A DNA stretch of 64,000 bases from Parablautia intestinalis (GTDB taxonomy: Bacteria > Bacillota > Clostridia > Lachnospirales > Lachnospiraceae): contig RAYQ01000004.1 of the NCBI GenBank assembly GCA_003612395.1, forward strand, positions 124,001 through 188,000, read 5' to 3'. Made by a program: the position numbers and the translations under genes. Below are positions 41,968-50,589 of this stretch, one piece after another. Positions within the stretch are counted from its first letter, which is position 1. Every line of letters begins with the position of its first letter. The notes under the pieces were generated by a model that searched no databases, had not been told where the DNA came from, and saw nothing but the letters and a program-made list of their open reading frames with translations.

Positions 41968-42110
41968 CAGCGATTGAGAGAAGAAGCGGCAAAATGTCTT
42001 GCTCAATACGGTGTCCGGCGACAACAGTTGATGAAGTTGTAAAGCGTGTTAATATTCCCAAGGGAATTTTTTATCTCTTTTACAAATCAAAGGAATTGAA
42101 AATCGCAGTA
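41968..42110 (+). pseudogene. TetR-family regulator remnant with frameshift
   Basis: In one frame QRLREEAAKCLAQYGVRR, in the next TTVDEVVKRVNIPKGIFYLF and YKSKELKI. Together these are a TetR N-terminal helix-turn-helix, broken by a one-base shift near 42025. No ligand-binding domain follows and no start is visible. It lies between the AbiEi-like fragment and yraN. Confidence 0.7.
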
Positions 42111-42208
42111 TACTTAAGCTTTCGCGGCTATTTTTTTCAACCCGTGACATCAATACTATCGTCTCAACATGGTCCGTCTGACAAAATCTTTTCACCTTTT
42201 ACACATTT

Positions 42209-42619
42209 TTACCAGGAAAAATTTTTCCTTCTCACACAGTAAGGGAATGCGTTTTGGTACCAGCTCACCTTTTCCCCGCAGATTGTCACCACGTCATATC
42301 GAATCTGCCGGTCGCTCTTTGAAGGATATCGTATTCTATAATAATCCGACACAAGACAAATCTTCCTTTGTTTAGCAGGGTTCACCGCTTCTTCGGGCGC
42401 ACCGGCGGCTACGCTTTTTCTGTATTTTACTTCTACAAAAACAAGGCAGTTGTCATGGACGCCTATCAAATCCACTTCTCCCTGCCTGCATCTGAAATTT
42501 CTTGTTAAAAGTACAAATCCGTTTTTCTGAAGGTATTGCGCCGCTTCTTCTTCATATTTTTTCCCGGTTTCCCTTTTATTTGATTCATTATATTTATTTA
42601 CTTTATTCAGTTTATCCAA
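42209..42619 (-). CDS. YraN/UPF0102-family nuclease-fold protein
   Basis: 136 residues from TTG with AGAGG upstream. Restriction-endonuclease-like fold: GKKYEEEAAQYLQKNGFVLL, NFRCRQGEVDLIGVHDNCLV near residue 43 with the Asp and then FVEVKYRKS (E-x-K). The exact role is unknown; the family is often encoded with rnhB and rbgA, as here. The first 15 residues are Asn/Lys-rich. Confidence 0.88.
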   Translation of the reverse strand: MDKLNKVNKYNESNKRETGKKYEEEAAQYLQKNGFVLLTRNFRCRQGEVDLIGVHDNCLVFVEVKYRKSVAAGAPEEAVNPAKQRKICLVSDYYRIRYPSKSDRQIRYDVVTICGEKVSWYQNAFPYCVRRKNFSW

Positions 42620-42655
42620 ACGCGACCTCTGCTCTGCATAATAAATTACCTGTTT

Positions 42656-42952
42656 TTACTTTGTTTTGTCCATTTTAGCCTTGATCTTATCCATGGCATC
42701 TACAAACACAAGGATTTCCGCCACCACCTCGTAGAGCTCGGGAGGAATCATATCGCCTATTTCCAGCCGGGACAGAGTGTCCGCAAGCTTATCGTCTCTG
42801 TGTACCGGGACATCCGATTCCTTTGCTTTTTCTATAATTTTTTCCGCAAGAATACCTTTTCCACTTGCAATAACCTTGGGAGCATCCTCATCAGGATCAT
42901 AAGAAAGGGCTATCGCCTGCTTTACTTTATTTTTTTCTTCCGCCAATTTCAT
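42656..42952 (-). CDS. FlhB C-terminal-domain-like protein (YlqH type)
   Basis: 98 residues. It matches the cytoplasmic C-terminal domain of FlhB/EscU export proteins: KQAIALSYDPDEDAPKVIAS, GILAEKIIEKAKESDVPVHR, ADTLSRLEIGDMIPPELYEV. No membrane part is present. In Bacillus the counterpart YlqH is a standalone FlhB-like protein next to YlqG. Whether it acts in flagellar export is unproven. The start may be the TTG two codons on, since GGGGG abuts the ATG. Confidence 0.85.
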   Translation of the reverse strand: MKLAEEKNKVKQAIALSYDPDEDAPKVIASGKGILAEKIIEKAKESDVPVHRDDKLADTLSRLEIGDMIPPELYEVVAEILVFVDAMDKIKAKMDKTK

Positions 42953-42990
42953 CCCCCATTTCTCACAGTTCCTTTAAACCATCCCATTCA

Positions 42991-43045
42991 CACTAATTCC
43001 CCATGCCTTCAACACCCCGCAAATTGGGGCAGGGGCACAAATTTG
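42991..43045 (-). repeat. Family 2 leader repeat between the FliK-like and FlhB-like genes
   Basis: On minus: GCCCCAATTTGCGGGGTGTT (stem CCCC/GGGG) then GAAGGCATGGGGAATTAGTG, closest to consensus. Preceded by CACAAATTTGTG. Its G-run is about 40 bases before the FlhB-like start, so not that gene's ribosome site. Confidence 0.75.
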
Positions 43046-43082
43046 TGGTTGACAAAATCAGTCGCCAGGCTGATTTTTCAAC

Positions 43083-44693
43083 CTATGCTCTGGCATCAAA
43101 GGATCGGCCTGAAAGCACGGAAACATTTTTCCCCTGCTTTAAAATTTCGTTCATTACATTTGTATTTTCGCTCTCATCCCGCCTGATAAACTCCGCGTTC
43201 ATGGAATATCCCCTGCGGGCAAGTCTTTCATTCAGCATATCAATATTCTGGGAAATCAGATCAAGAGCGCTGTCATCCTGCAAATAAAACTTTGTGGAAA
43301 CTTTCTGATTTCTTAAAGAGACATGCACATCCACGCTTCCTAAGTATTCCATATCCAGGTGAAGCAAAGCACTTACGCTTCCGTCTTTTTTTGCCAGACT
43401 TTTTTTGTTGGTATAGACAAATAGCTCTCCGTTTGCATTTTTTCCCTGCATTTTCAGAGGAATCTGGACATAAGTGAACATCTGATTCATCTGGTTCATA
43501 AAATCTATATTGTTTGAAACATTTGATACTGCTTTTGCAAGGGCCGTATCTCCTCTTGCACTCTGAGCCAAAACCTGACTTAAGCGATTCATCTGGCTGT
43601 TTAACCGCTCATAGAGCTTATCCACACTGTGTTCCTGTGCCACTTCTTCCGGGGTCAGAAGCCATTGCCTGCTCATCTCGTTTTTCAGGAGATGCTTAAA
43701 AGGCCTGCTTTCCAGCAGTTCAAAGGCCGCCTCCCGATCCGGCAAGGCATCTTCCTTAAGAAGCTTTTGTATCTCATTTAAAATCGCCTGACCACTCATA
43801 CGGTTTTGGCTGACAGCAGATACAGTACTCCCTGGAATTCCTGCCTGCTTTAAGTGACTAACAAGTTCATCTCTTTCTTCTGCTGAAAGAAAAGAAAGGG
43901 GACCTCCTTCTGACTCTGTTACACCTGCGTCCTCTTTTGCCCCAATTACTGTCTGGTTTACCTGTTCTGTCTGTGCACTGCTCTCCATTCCTTTGGCATT
44001 TTCCAGTAAAGCTCCAAGTACATCCTTATAAAAGGCAAGACCCTGCATAGGACCGCTGTTTCCTGTGATTTCCTGAAAGCTTTGCGTAAAGGCATCCGCA
44101 ATATCCGAAAGACTTTCGCCTAACTGATGCTGGTAGTTCTTATACGCTTCAAACTGTTCGATGCTTTCCGGGGTGACAGGCAGAGAAAGCCTGTTCATCT
44201 GAGCCAGTGTCTGAACATCTGTTTGGGGGAATGCACTTACAAGACGATTCATCTGATAAAGGGATTGCCTGTTTATCGGAAGCCCCTCCTGCATCATAGC
44301 CTTTACCATGCCGGCTGTTACACTGTTTTCCGGAATACCGGCCGCCATAAGCGCCTTCGACACATTCGGATCCTGACTTAAATTTTCAAAAAGCGGGCTC
44401 AACAAAATTTTGGAAGCGCTGTTATTTTTTATTTGAAAACTGAGCAACTGTCCGGGCAGCGCTGACATACTCCCCTCTAACTTAGCCTGTAGCAATTGGT
44501 TTTTTCCAAGCGAAATTAAAATATCGCTGCCGTCTCTTGCCAGTACCTCACCACTTATCACCTGCCCTGGCAGCTTGCCAAGTATGGCATTCATCCCGTT
44601 TCTAAGCCCCTGTTCCATGGATGAGGGGGATTCTGCTCCCGTATTTTCAACATAATTTTGATTCAATTGATTGATATAGGCCGAAAGCTTCAT
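43083..44693 (-). CDS. FliK-like hook-length-control domain protein (YlqG type)
   Basis: 536 residues from the ATG at 44693 (GGGAGGAG upstream); the longer frame to 44816 overlaps rnhB. A long Gln/Met/Leu-rich helical region (LSQDPNVSKALMAAGIPENS and a similar AGIPGSTVSAVSQNRMSGQ later, so two copies of one motif) is followed by a FliK C-terminal domain (FTYVQIPLKMQGKNANGELF, HLDMEYLGSVDVHVSLRNQK). In Bacillus YlqG lies between rnhB and ylqH as here. Flagellar function is not implied. Confidence 0.82.
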   Translation of the reverse strand: MKLSAYINQLNQNYVENTGAESPSSMEQGLRNGMNAILGKLPGQVISGEVLARDGSDILISLGKNQLLQAKLEGSMSALPGQLLSFQIKNNSASKILLSPLFENLSQDPNVSKALMAAGIPENSVTAGMVKAMMQEGLPINRQSLYQMNRLVSAFPQTDVQTLAQMNRLSLPVTPESIEQFEAYKNYQHQLGESLSDIADAFTQSFQEITGNSGPMQGLAFYKDVLGALLENAKGMESSAQTEQVNQTVIGAKEDAGVTESEGGPLSFLSAEERDELVSHLKQAGIPGSTVSAVSQNRMSGQAILNEIQKLLKEDALPDREAAFELLESRPFKHLLKNEMSRQWLLTPEEVAQEHSVDKLYERLNSQMNRLSQVLAQSARGDTALAKAVSNVSNNIDFMNQMNQMFTYVQIPLKMQGKNANGELFVYTNKKSLAKKDGSVSALLHLDMEYLGSVDVHVSLRNQKVSTKFYLQDDSALDLISQNIDMLNERLARRGYSMNAEFIRRDESENTNVMNEILKQGKNVSVLSGRSFDARA

Positions 44694-44748
44694 AAATGCT
44701 CCTCCCTTCCTGCTTCTAATCCGGGTAATTCCTAACGGTATCGTTAGC

Positions 44749-45507
44749 TCAAACAAAGTTTCTGATAAAGCTTTTGCGGTGTATGGGCGTAGGCCCAAGT
44801 TTCTTAATGGCGTCAATATGTTCCTTCACCCCATATCCTTTATGGGCAGCAAAGCCATATTCCGGATAAATCTTATCATACTCTACCATCAGTCGATCTC
44901 TTGTAACCTTGGCAATAATGCTTGCGGCGGCAATAGAAATGCTCCGAGCATCCCCTTTCACAATCGGAACCTGCCTGATGGTAATCTCCGGTATCGTTAC
45001 GGCATCATTTAAAAGCAGGTCAGGCACAACCTCCAACTTGCTCACTGCCTCCCGCATAGCCTCATAGGTAGCCTGTAAAATATTGATCTCATCGATCCTC
45101 TCCGGCTGTACAAATCCAAGTCCTGTTGCAATGGCTTTATCCATAATCACCTGATACAACTCTTCTCTCTTTTTTTCGGTCAGTTGCTTCGAATCATTTA
45201 GGTATAAAATATCACAATCCTTTGGTAAAATAACTGCACCGGCAACCACCGGTCCTGCCAAAGGCCCCCGCCCGACTTCATCAATACCGCAGATAAATGA
45301 AAAGGAATCGTACTTTTTTTCAAATTCTTTCATCTTCTCCGTCCGTGCCAGTTCTTTATGATAATCGCTTATTTTCTTCTCAGCCTTTTTTACAAGGGCT
45401 GTTACTCCGGCGCGTTCATCTCCACCATATATTTTTATGAAAGCAGGCAGCTCGCTTACACTTGCTGCCTGCATAATTTTCTTAATTTCGCTTATCTTTT
45501 TTTCCAT
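44749..45507 (-). CDS. rnhB: Ribonuclease HII
   Basis: 252 residues from the ATG at 45507; a longer frame to 45564 translates repeat DNA. It removes ribonucleotides from DNA. N-terminal helical extension of ~70 residues (as in Bacillus RnhB), then the nuclease core: FICGIDEVGRGPLAGPVVAG near residue 77 (catalytic D, E), YLNDSKQLTEKKRE near residue 110, IAAASIIAKVTRDRLM near residue 196, and the final D-x-[H] region with GYGVKEHIDAIKKLGPTPIH. Confidence 0.96.
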   Translation of the reverse strand: MEKKISEIKKIMQAASVSELPAFIKIYGGDERAGVTALVKKAEKKISDYHKELARTEKMKEFEKKYDSFSFICGIDEVGRGPLAGPVVAGAVILPKDCDILYLNDSKQLTEKKREELYQVIMDKAIATGLGFVQPERIDEINILQATYEAMREAVSKLEVVPDLLLNDAVTIPEITIRQVPIVKGDARSISIAAASIIAKVTRDRLMVEYDKIYPEYGFAAHKGYGVKEHIDAIKKLGPTPIHRKSFIRNFV

Positions 45508-45620
45508 ATTAGTAAATATGCTCTCTTTCCCAACCTGCAAATTTGTGCCATTAAGTACAAACAACGGATGCCAGGCTGATTTTTCATAAAAAGCCGGCTC
45601 ACGAAGCGTGGCAGCGTTTT
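45508..45620 (-). repeat. Family 2 copy plus degenerate family 1 units upstream of rnhB
   Basis: 45508-45558 is a family 2 copy on minus (GGCACAAATTTGCAGGTTGG then GAAAGAGAGC) ending at the rnhB start. 45559-45585 and 45588-45620 are family 1 pieces (ACAACGGATGCCAGGCTG; AAGCCGGCTCACGAAGCGTG). Confidence 0.6.
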
Positions 45621-45672
45621 ATCTGTCCCTGTGCATTCAGGCGGAGCTTATTGTCATATCAACAAGCAGAGC

Positions 45673-46212
45673 CTATTGGTGCTTGATAAGGCCAAATTTC
45701 CCTAAGGGCCAAATCCGCACCCATGCCTTTCCAATGATCTCGTCCCTGTGAATGTTTCCTACCACCGGATCACGGCTGTCGGAGCTGTTGTTCCTGTTAT
45801 CTCCCATTACAAAGTATTCATCTTCCCCCAATGTGATGGCTTCGTATGCACGCCCCGGATCTGCAATTACATCCTTTCCATAAGATTCCTTCAGGATGTT
45901 TCCGTCAATATATATAAAACCGTACTCGTCAATAAATACTGTCTCGCCCGGAAGCCCGATAATTCTTTTGATATAATAAGTTTTTTCTTCATACTGAAAA
46001 GGAAATACGATAATATCAAACCGTCTGGGATCCTCAAACCGGTAGGAAATCTTATCCACAATTAAATTATCTCCGTGGTGCAGGGTTGGCTCCATTGAAC
46101 CGCCGCTCACTTTTGTGCGCTGTCCCACATAAGTTACCACCAGAAAGGTAGCCGCCAGGACAAACAGTAAATACAGACTTGTACTTAATATTTCTTTCAG
46201 TTTCTTATTCAT
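45673..46212 (-). CDS. Signal peptidase I (first copy)
   Basis: 179 residues from the ATG at 46212 (GGAGGA six bases upstream, ATGA overlap with rbgA). It cleaves signal peptides of exported proteins. One N-terminal span (LYLLFVLAATFLVVTYV), the catalytic Ser in VSGGSMEPTLHHGDNLIVDK near residue 36, the Lys in EKTYYIKRIIGLPGE near residue 77, and the box GEDEYFVMGDNRNNSSDSR near residue 132. A second signal peptidase gene is on the other side of rbgA. Confidence 0.93.
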   Translation of the reverse strand: MNKKLKEILSTSLYLLFVLAATFLVVTYVGQRTKVSGGSMEPTLHHGDNLIVDKISYRFEDPRRFDIIVFPFQYEEKTYYIKRIIGLPGETVFIDEYGFIYIDGNILKESYGKDVIADPGRAYEAITLGEDEYFVMGDNRNNSSDSRDPVVGNIHRDEIIGKAWVRIWPLGKFGLIKHQ

Positions 46213-47060
46213 AGCCACTCCTCCGGACGCTCTAAAGTAATATTTCCAAGTTTACCACTTCTGAAATCCTCCAACACCATTGCAGAAGCCCTTACCATAT
46301 CAGGCACCTCTCCTTTTTGAAAACAGCGTCTGCTGATACAGATATCCTCCAGTGTCATATATGCATCCTCATTCGTAATAATTTGATAACGCTCCTGTAA
46401 AAGAGCCGGATATTCTTTTTGCAGACAGGTAATCAGGGTTGCGGCCAGCTCTTCCATGTGAATAAGTTCATCCTTAATGGAACCAATCATAGCCAGCTTT
46501 TCACCCACAGCCTCACTATCAAATCTGGGCCATAAAATTCCGGGTGTATCTAAGAGTTCTACCTCCTTATTAAGACGTATCCACTGTTTTCCCTTGGTGA
46601 CGCCCGGCTTATTTCCCGTTTTTGTGCAGGCTTTTCCTGCAAAAGAATTGATAAAAGTGGACTTTCCTACATTGGGAATACCTGCAACCATAGCCCTGAC
46701 CGGCCTGCCAATGATGCCCCGCTTCCTGTCCCTTTCAAGCTTTTCCCTGCAGGCTTCCTTTATCAGCGGCCAGATATTCTTTATTCCGCTGCCTGTCCTG
46801 GCATTGACCTCCTGCACCCAAAATCCTTTTTCTTTAAAATACGCTTTCCACTGTGCATTACAGCTCTTATCCGCTAAATCCGCCTTATTTAACAGAATAA
46901 TTCTTGATTTATTTCTGCCGAGTTCATCTATGTCCGGGTTTCTGCTGCTCATAGGTGCTCTTGCATCTAAGAGCTCTATTACCAGATCAATCAGCTTCAA
47001 ATCCTCCTGCATCATCCGCTTCGCCTTCGTCATATGCCCCGGATACCATTGATAGTTCAT
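46209..47060 (-). CDS. rbgA: Ribosome biogenesis GTPase RbgA (YlqF)
   Basis: 283 residues. It is needed for late assembly of the 50S subunit. Circularly permuted GTPase motifs in the order G4-G5-G1-G2-G3: LLNKADLAD (G4), NARTGSG (G5), GIPNVGKSTFINSF (G1) near residue 128, GVTKGKQW (G2), LLDTPGILWP (G3). N-terminal WYPGHMTKAKRMM is diagnostic. GGGAGG precedes the ATG. Confidence 0.97.
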   Translation of the reverse strand: MNYQWYPGHMTKAKRMMQEDLKLIDLVIELLDARAPMSSRNPDIDELGRNKSRIILLNKADLADKSCNAQWKAYFKEKGFWVQEVNARTGSGIKNIWPLIKEACREKLERDRKRGIIGRPVRAMVAGIPNVGKSTFINSFAGKACTKTGNKPGVTKGKQWIRLNKEVELLDTPGILWPRFDSEAVGEKLAMIGSIKDELIHMEELAATLITCLQKEYPALLQERYQIITNEDAYMTLEDICISRRCFQKGEVPDMVRASAMVLEDFRSGKLGNITLERPEEWL

Positions 47061-47093
47061 CCAAAACCTCCCTGTTTTCGCTAATCTGCCAAT

Positions 47094-47678
47094 CTATTTC
47101 ACAAATCCCATTGTTTCTTCCCCGCAGCTCATTTTAAACCATGCCTTTCCGATAACGGTCTCTTTTTTCACAGGTCCTATATTTCCGGATCTGCTGTCCT
47201 CACTCATATTGCGGTTATCTCCCAATACAAAATATTCATCGCTCTCCAGCAAAATCTCAGTCTCTGCAATCCCGGCATCTGCAATTTTGTCATAAGATTC
47301 ATCTTCCGCAAGAAGATCCCCATTGATATATACATAGCCGTTTATAATCTGCACACGTTCCCCCGGCAATCCAATCACACGCTTTAAATAATAATGGGAA
47401 TTGGGGTTCCCATTCGGTAAAAAAGCAATAATATCTCCCCTTCCTGGTGATAGTATTCTGTAAATAAACCTGTTTATAAGTACCTCCTGTCCGTTATAAA
47501 GCTCAGGCTCCATGGAAACACCGATTGAGCTGATCTTCATCCCAACAGAAAACACGATAACAAAGGCCAGTAGTATAGCCGCAAAGCAATAGAAAAGTGT
47601 CACAAATATCTCCCGTACCATTTCCCTGCTGATTCTTTTTTTCTTTTCGTAAAAAGTTAACCCCTTATGCCTTGCCAT
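47094..47678 (-). CDS. Signal peptidase I (second copy)
   Basis: 194 residues from the ATG at 47678 (GAGG upstream). Basic N-terminus, one span (FVTLFYCFAAILLAFVIVFS), catalytic Ser in SSIGVSMEPELYNGQEVLIN, Lys in HYYLKRVIGLPGERV, and SDEYFVLGDNRNMSEDSRSG. The two copies differ enough to be old paralogs rather than a recent duplication. Two signal peptidases around rbgA fit the known SipS/T-type multiplicity of Gram-positive bacteria. Confidence 0.92.
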   Translation of the reverse strand: MARHKGLTFYEKKKRISREMVREIFVTLFYCFAAILLAFVIVFSVGMKISSIGVSMEPELYNGQEVLINRFIYRILSPGRGDIIAFLPNGNPNSHYYLKRVIGLPGERVQIINGYVYINGDLLAEDESYDKIADAGIAETEILLESDEYFVLGDNRNMSEDSRSGNIGPVKKETVIGKAWFKMSCGEETMGFVK

Positions 47679-47820
47679 ACGCTCGTTCCTCATCTGTCAG
47701 TACAAATCAGCGCTTCCTATGCGGAAACAAACTAGTAATCCCGCAGCGATACCCGGCATATGCCGGAAACCATTTCGTCACTACTGCCACGTATCATATT
47801 ATCATATTTTTGAGTATAAG

Positions 47821-47849
47821 AAAAGGGCAATTGTATCATCAATTGCCCT
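47821..47849 (-). terminator. Rho-independent terminator after rplS
   Basis: On minus: AGGGCAATTG, ATGATA, CAATTGCCCTTTTCTT. Ten-base perfect stem and a T-run. It separates rplS from the second signal peptidase gene. Confidence 0.88.
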
Positions 47850-47910
47850 GCTCTCATCCCATAACAGTAACGGTCATGTCAAACCGTCACTTACTAAATA
47901 TACACACAAA

Positions 47911-48255
47911 TTATTTAATCATCTCTTTTACTTTCGCACGCTTACCTACACGTTCTCTTAAGTAGAAGAGTTTCGCGCGTCTTACCTTACCTCTGCGAAC
48001 CACCTCAACCTTTTCTACATTGGGAGAATAAAGAGGCCATGTCTTTTCAACGCCAACGCCGCTCGAAAACTTTCTTACGGTAAAGGTCTTCCTTACTCCT
48101 GTCCCCTGTTTCTTCATAACCACGCCTTCAAAAACCTGAACTCTCTCGCGGTTACCTTCCTTGATCCTGCCATATACCTTAACGGTATCTCCTACATTAA
48201 AATCTGCAACTTCTTTAAGCTGCTCAGCTTCAATACTTCTAATAATATCGTTCAT
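47911..48255 (-). CDS. rplS: Large ribosomal subunit protein bL19
   Basis: 114 residues from the ATG at 48255, since GGAGG lies six bases upstream; a TTG two codons earlier is the other option. It sits at the 30S-50S interface. Diagnostic: [60 protein letters not shown]. It follows trmD, the standard order. Confidence 0.98.
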   Translation of the reverse strand: MNDIIRSIEAEQLKEVADFNVGDTVKVYGRIKEGNRERVQVFEGVVMKKQGTGVRKTFTVRKFSSGVGVEKTWPLYSPNVEKVEVVRRGKVRRAKLFYLRERVGKRAKVKEMIK

Positions 48256-48374
48256 TTCCAACCTCCATTTATTTGATAACGCATCAGATGTTCTTAATAC
48301 ACATGTAACAGAGGACCATCACAATATCGCAACATCACTAACTTACCATATTATCGCTTAAAATGCAAGTAAAA

Positions 48375-49154
48375 TTAAACAGATTTCATTTTCTTTTTAC
48401 GCCTTCTGGCTTCCCTTTTTGCCTTCCTGATAAAATATTCCTGATTTTCCTGCGCCCATCTTTCATAAAGTTCCGGCCTTAATTCCTTTGTCTTTTTCAA
48501 GGACTGTTCCAGCCGCCATTCTTCTACTTTTTGATGGTCGCCGGATAACAGCACCTCCGGTACTTTCTTTCCCATCCAATTCTCAGGCCTTGAATACTGC
48601 GGATATTCCAGCAGATAATTACTGAAGCTTTCCGTTTCACCTGACTCCCTGTTGCCGAGAACCCCCGGGACCATTCTGGCAATGGCATCAATCATTACCA
48701 TAGCCGGCAATTCCCCACCTGTCAGCACATAGTCTCCTATGGAAACAAAATCCGTAACAATTTCCTCGAGAACTCTCTCATCCACGCCTTCATAATGGCC
48801 GCACAGGAAAATCAAATCTTCCTCTCCGGCAAGCTCTTTTGCCATGGCCTGGTGGAACGTTCTGCCCTGGGGCGTTACATAAATTACCTTTGTTTCACGG
48901 CCTTTCCCACCCTTTTCGTCTATTTTGCCTGCAACAGCTTTCCACGCATCATAAACCGGCTGTGCCTGCATCAACATGCCCGCACCGCCTCCATAGGTAT
49001 AATCATCCACCTTTTTATGCTTATTTATTGTATAATCCCGGATATTAACAGCTTCCAATGAAATAATTTCTTTTTCCATGGCACGTCCGATAATACTGGC
49101 CGCAAGCCCCTGTATAATCATTTCCGGAAAAAGTGTGAGTACGTGGAAATTCAT
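48375..49154 (-). CDS. trmD: tRNA (guanine37-N1)-methyltransferase
   Basis: 259 residues from the ATG at 49154 (GGAGGG upstream). It methylates G37 of tRNAs, preventing frameshifts. SPOUT knot motifs: FHVLTLFPEM, YTYGGGAGMLMQAQPVYDAW near residue 54, LCGHYEGVDERVLEEIV near residue 110, SIGDYVLTGGELPAMVMIDA and RMVPGVLGN. A Lys/Arg-rich tail (KAKREARRRKKKMKSV). It follows rimM by about 80 bases. Confidence 0.97.
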   Translation of the reverse strand: MNFHVLTLFPEMIIQGLAASIIGRAMEKEIISLEAVNIRDYTINKHKKVDDYTYGGGAGMLMQAQPVYDAWKAVAGKIDEKGGKGRETKVIYVTPQGRTFHQAMAKELAGEEDLIFLCGHYEGVDERVLEEIVTDFVSIGDYVLTGGELPAMVMIDAIARMVPGVLGNRESGETESFSNYLLEYPQYSRPENWMGKKVPEVLLSGDHQKVEEWRLEQSLKKTKELRPELYERWAQENQEYFIRKAKREARRRKKKMKSV

Positions 49155-49232
49155 AACGCCGTCCCTCCAGTTTATCCCTGCTTCTGTTTCCCTCAATTTC
49201 TGTTTTAAGGCAGCATAGAGATTCTGTGGTTT

Positions 49233-49742
49233 TTAATCCAATAAACCCTCAAGAACGTGTATTAACATCCTGTTATCTTCAAGGCTTACTTTAAGAATGC
49301 ATTCTCTGATAGCCGGAAGCAGAAGCTCCCTTCCGTCTTCTAAAGCAATTACGTATACATCATTAGCGCCTGTCTCTATTACATCCTTAAGATTACCTTT
49401 TAAAGCTCCATCATCCGAAATGACTTCTATACCAATTAAATCGGCCACAAAAAACTCATTTTCTTCTAATTCCACCGCATTTTCTCTTGTAACTAAAAGA
49501 CTTTTTCCTTTATATTTTTCAATATCATTGATATTGTCATAGCCCTTAAATTTTAAAATAGCAAACTGTTTGAAAAACTTTACATTCTCTATTTCCAGAC
49601 AAATCCGTTCACTTCCCGTATTAAGCAATACCTTCTTTAATTTTTTAAAACGATTTACATCATCCGTTGTGGGAAATACCTTTACCTCTCCCCTGACCCC
49701 ATGGGTAGATGAGATAATCCCCACCTGAAATAAATCTTCCAT
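49233..49742 (-). CDS. rimM: Ribosome maturation factor RimM
   Basis: 169 residues from the ATG at 49742 (AAGGAG upstream); the longer frame to 49811 translates family 1 repeat. It helps assemble the 30S head and binds uS19. N-terminal domain [29 protein letters not shown], then a PRC-barrel ([40 protein letters not shown]). Confidence 0.95.
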   Translation of the reverse strand: MEDLFQVGIISSTHGVRGEVKVFPTTDDVNRFKKLKKVLLNTGSERICLEIENVKFFKQFAILKFKGYDNINDIEKYKGKSLLVTRENAVELEENEFFVADLIGIEVISDDGALKGNLKDVIETGANDVYVIALEDGRELLLPAIRECILKVSLEDNRMLIHVLEGLLD

Positions 49743-49790
49743 AATTAATCTCCTTTTGTGACATACTTCCTCTGCACGGGCCTGTGCATA

Positions 49791-49864
49791 TATAACGCTG
49801 CCACGCTTCACGATCCAGCTTATTTATAAAACGCTGCCACGCTTTGCGGGCCAGCTTATTGACT
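49791..49864 (+). repeat. Family 1 pair upstream of rimM
   Basis: Two diverged tandem units, AACGCTGCCACGCTTCACG then CCAGCTTATTTATAA, and AACGCTGCCACGCTTTGCG then GCCAGCTTATTG. Between the khpA terminator and the rimM start. Confidence 0.8.
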
Positions 49865-49865
49865 A

Positions 49866-49909
49866 TAAAAAGGGATGTTCAACATCCAAATTCCGGAAGA
49901 ACATCCCTT
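49866..49909 (-). terminator. Rho-independent terminator after khpA
   Basis: On minus: AGGGATGTTC, an 18-base loop, GAACATCCCT then TTTTTATAG. It ends the ylxM-ffh-rpsP-khpA transcript before rimM. Confidence 0.82.
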
Positions 49910-49926
49910 CAAGCCGCAGTACAAAA

Positions 49927-50154
49927 TTAAACAATTTCCACATCCACTTTCTGATTCTCTTTGGACGATGCTGCCTTCACCACAGAACGGATAGCCTTTG
50001 CAATCCTTCCCTGCTTTCCAATCACCTTACCCATATCAGATGCAGCAACATGAAGTTCAATTGTAATATATTTCCCATCTTCTTTCTGGGTTACAACAAC
50101 TTCATCCGGATGCTCAACAAGTGCTTTGGCAATTACTTCAACTAATTCCCTCAT
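49927..50154 (-). CDS. khpA: KH-domain RNA-binding protein KhpA
   Basis: 75 residues. A single KH domain: ITIELHVAASDMGKVIGKQG near residue 28 (GKxIGKxG loop), RIAKAIRSVVKAAS, then KENQKVDVEIV. With KhpB it binds RNAs linked to cell division in Gram-positive bacteria. GGAGGTGGACT precedes the ATG. The rpsP gene is directly upstream, the usual neighbour. Confidence 0.96.
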   Translation of the reverse strand: MRELVEVIAKALVEHPDEVVVTQKEDGKYITIELHVAASDMGKVIGKQGRIAKAIRSVVKAASSKENQKVDVEIV

Positions 50155-50186
50155 AGTCCACCTCCAAAAGGTCTGTCAAGTCAATG

Positions 50187-50432
50187 TTATTTTTCAATGC
50201 CTGCATGCTTGAAAATTTTGCTGACAACTTCCGTAGGCTGTGCACCATTTGAAAGCCACTTCTTAGCCAACTCCTCGTTTACATGAAATGTGCTGGGATC
50301 TGTGTTCGGATCGTAGGTGCCAATCTCCGCAATTACCTTTCCATCTCTGGGCGCTCTGGAGTCTGCAACAACGATTCTATAGAAAGGAGCTTTCTTACGA
50401 CCCATTCTTCTTAATCTGATTTTTACTGCCAT
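50187..50432 (-). CDS. rpsP: Small ribosomal subunit protein bS16
   Basis: 81 residues from the ATG at 50432 (GGAGG upstream); an ATG three codons earlier overlaps the ribosome site. [20 protein letters not shown] and [20 protein letters not shown] are diagnostic. It follows ffh and precedes khpA. Confidence 0.98.
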   Translation of the reverse strand: MAVKIRLRRMGRKKAPFYRIVVADSRAPRDGKVIAEIGTYDPNTDPSTFHVNEELAKKWLSNGAQPTEVVSKIFKHAGIEK

Positions 50433-50589
50433 GTTTTTCACCTCCGCGTTTCATAAATGATTTATAATTTGTAATTTATTTTGAAAAGAAACATTTCCCT
50501 GCCGGGCTGCTTCTGTTTTCAACTATTTTTTAGAAAAACAGATTTCCCACGCTTTAAAAGCCGTTTTTATCCTTCTCATCGGGATTTAA

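Noticed and set aside
39862-42110. Toxin-antitoxin or phage-defence island
   Set aside because: Fic has no adjacent antitoxin gene, the AbiEi-like piece is truncated with no AbiEii toxin, and the TetR gene is broken. It is better described as a decaying accessory patch.
43046-43082. Terminator after the FliK-like gene (AAAATCAG/CTGATTTT)
   Set aside because: There is a hairpin but the T-run is short and interrupted (TTTTGTC), so I cannot support it as a terminator.
42656-44693. Type III secretion or injection-type system
   Set aside because: Only FlhB- and FliK-like fragments are present, in the order known from Bacillus ylqG-ylqH, with no export apparatus.
48262-48374. Ribosomal protein L19 leader (autoregulatory RNA)
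   Set aside because: The gap between trmD and rplS is AT-rich and I could not find a convincing conserved stem set or a clear promoter.
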